A program made the translations under genes and the position numbers. Source: Coriobacteriales bacterium (GTDB lineage: Bacteria > Actinomycetota > Coriobacteriia > Coriobacteriales > UBA8131). Taken from it: a DNA stretch of 13,835 nt. Below are positions 13,835-13,835 of this stretch, in pieces; position 1 is the stretch's first letter, and the number at the start of each line of letters is the position of its first letter. The notes below the pieces were generated by a model. That model saw only the letters and a list, made by a program, of their open reading frames with translations, had not been told where the DNA came from and did not search any database. The stretch covers positions 1 to 13,835 of the forward strand of contig JAIRZP010000244.1 in assembly GCA_031267175.1 (NCBI GenBank), in the 5' to 3' direction.

Positions 13835-13835
13835 T

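Overview
The window looks like a chromosomal segment of a high-GC actinobacterium, most likely of class Coriobacteriia (Atopobium/Olsenella/Collinsella-like). This rests on the protein families, the GC-rich codon use of the core genes, the use of TTG starts after strong Shine-Dalgarno sites, and the gene order ftsK - rodZ-like - yajQ - rimO - pgsA/cinA next to recA-recX. The class assignment is inference; nothing in the window (no rRNA) fixes it.

Layout. Positions 1-235 hold the 3' end of an unrecognised, lower-GC gene on the + strand. Positions 236-508 are a regulatory gap with a 16-bp perfect inverted repeat and an SOS-type recA promoter whose LexA operator fills the spacer between -35 and -10. 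recA and recX (509-2084, +) follow and overlap each other by 8 nt. From 2031 to 13254 everything is on the - strand. In transcription order (right to left) the genes are rpmE, thyX, a DUF1385 membrane protein, a DUF218/ElyC-like membrane protein, ftsK, a RodZ-like HTH membrane protein, yajQ, rimO and a pgsA-cinA fusion. Most junctions are overlaps or gaps under 60 nt; the exceptions are 82 nt before ftsK and 140 nt before the RodZ-like gene, and both carry inverted-repeat structure. The recX and pgsA-cinA genes converge and share 54 bp of coding sequence. Positions 13406-13834 hold the 3' part of another unrecognised gene on the - strand.

How the genes fit together. The - strand cluster joins ribosome components and modification (L31, RimO), thymidylate synthesis (ThyX), chromosome translocation at the septum (FtsK), cell-shape/envelope functions (RodZ-like, ElyC-like), phosphatidylglycerol-phosphate synthesis and pyridine-nucleotide salvage (PgsA-CinA). 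recA-recX gives recombination, SOS response and its damping. This is housekeeping content; no defence system, CRISPR array, insertion sequence, tRNA or rRNA was seen.

The least ordinary features are the PgsA-CinA fusion, the 118-residue Ala/Lys/Glu-rich tail on L31, the structured rpmE leader, the 16-bp inverted repeat upstream of recA, a GNRA-capped hairpin before ftsK, the mutually exclusive pairings before the RodZ-like gene, and acidic or low-complexity insertions in FtsK, RimO and the DUF1385 protein. I found no clear evidence of a wholly new multi-gene system.
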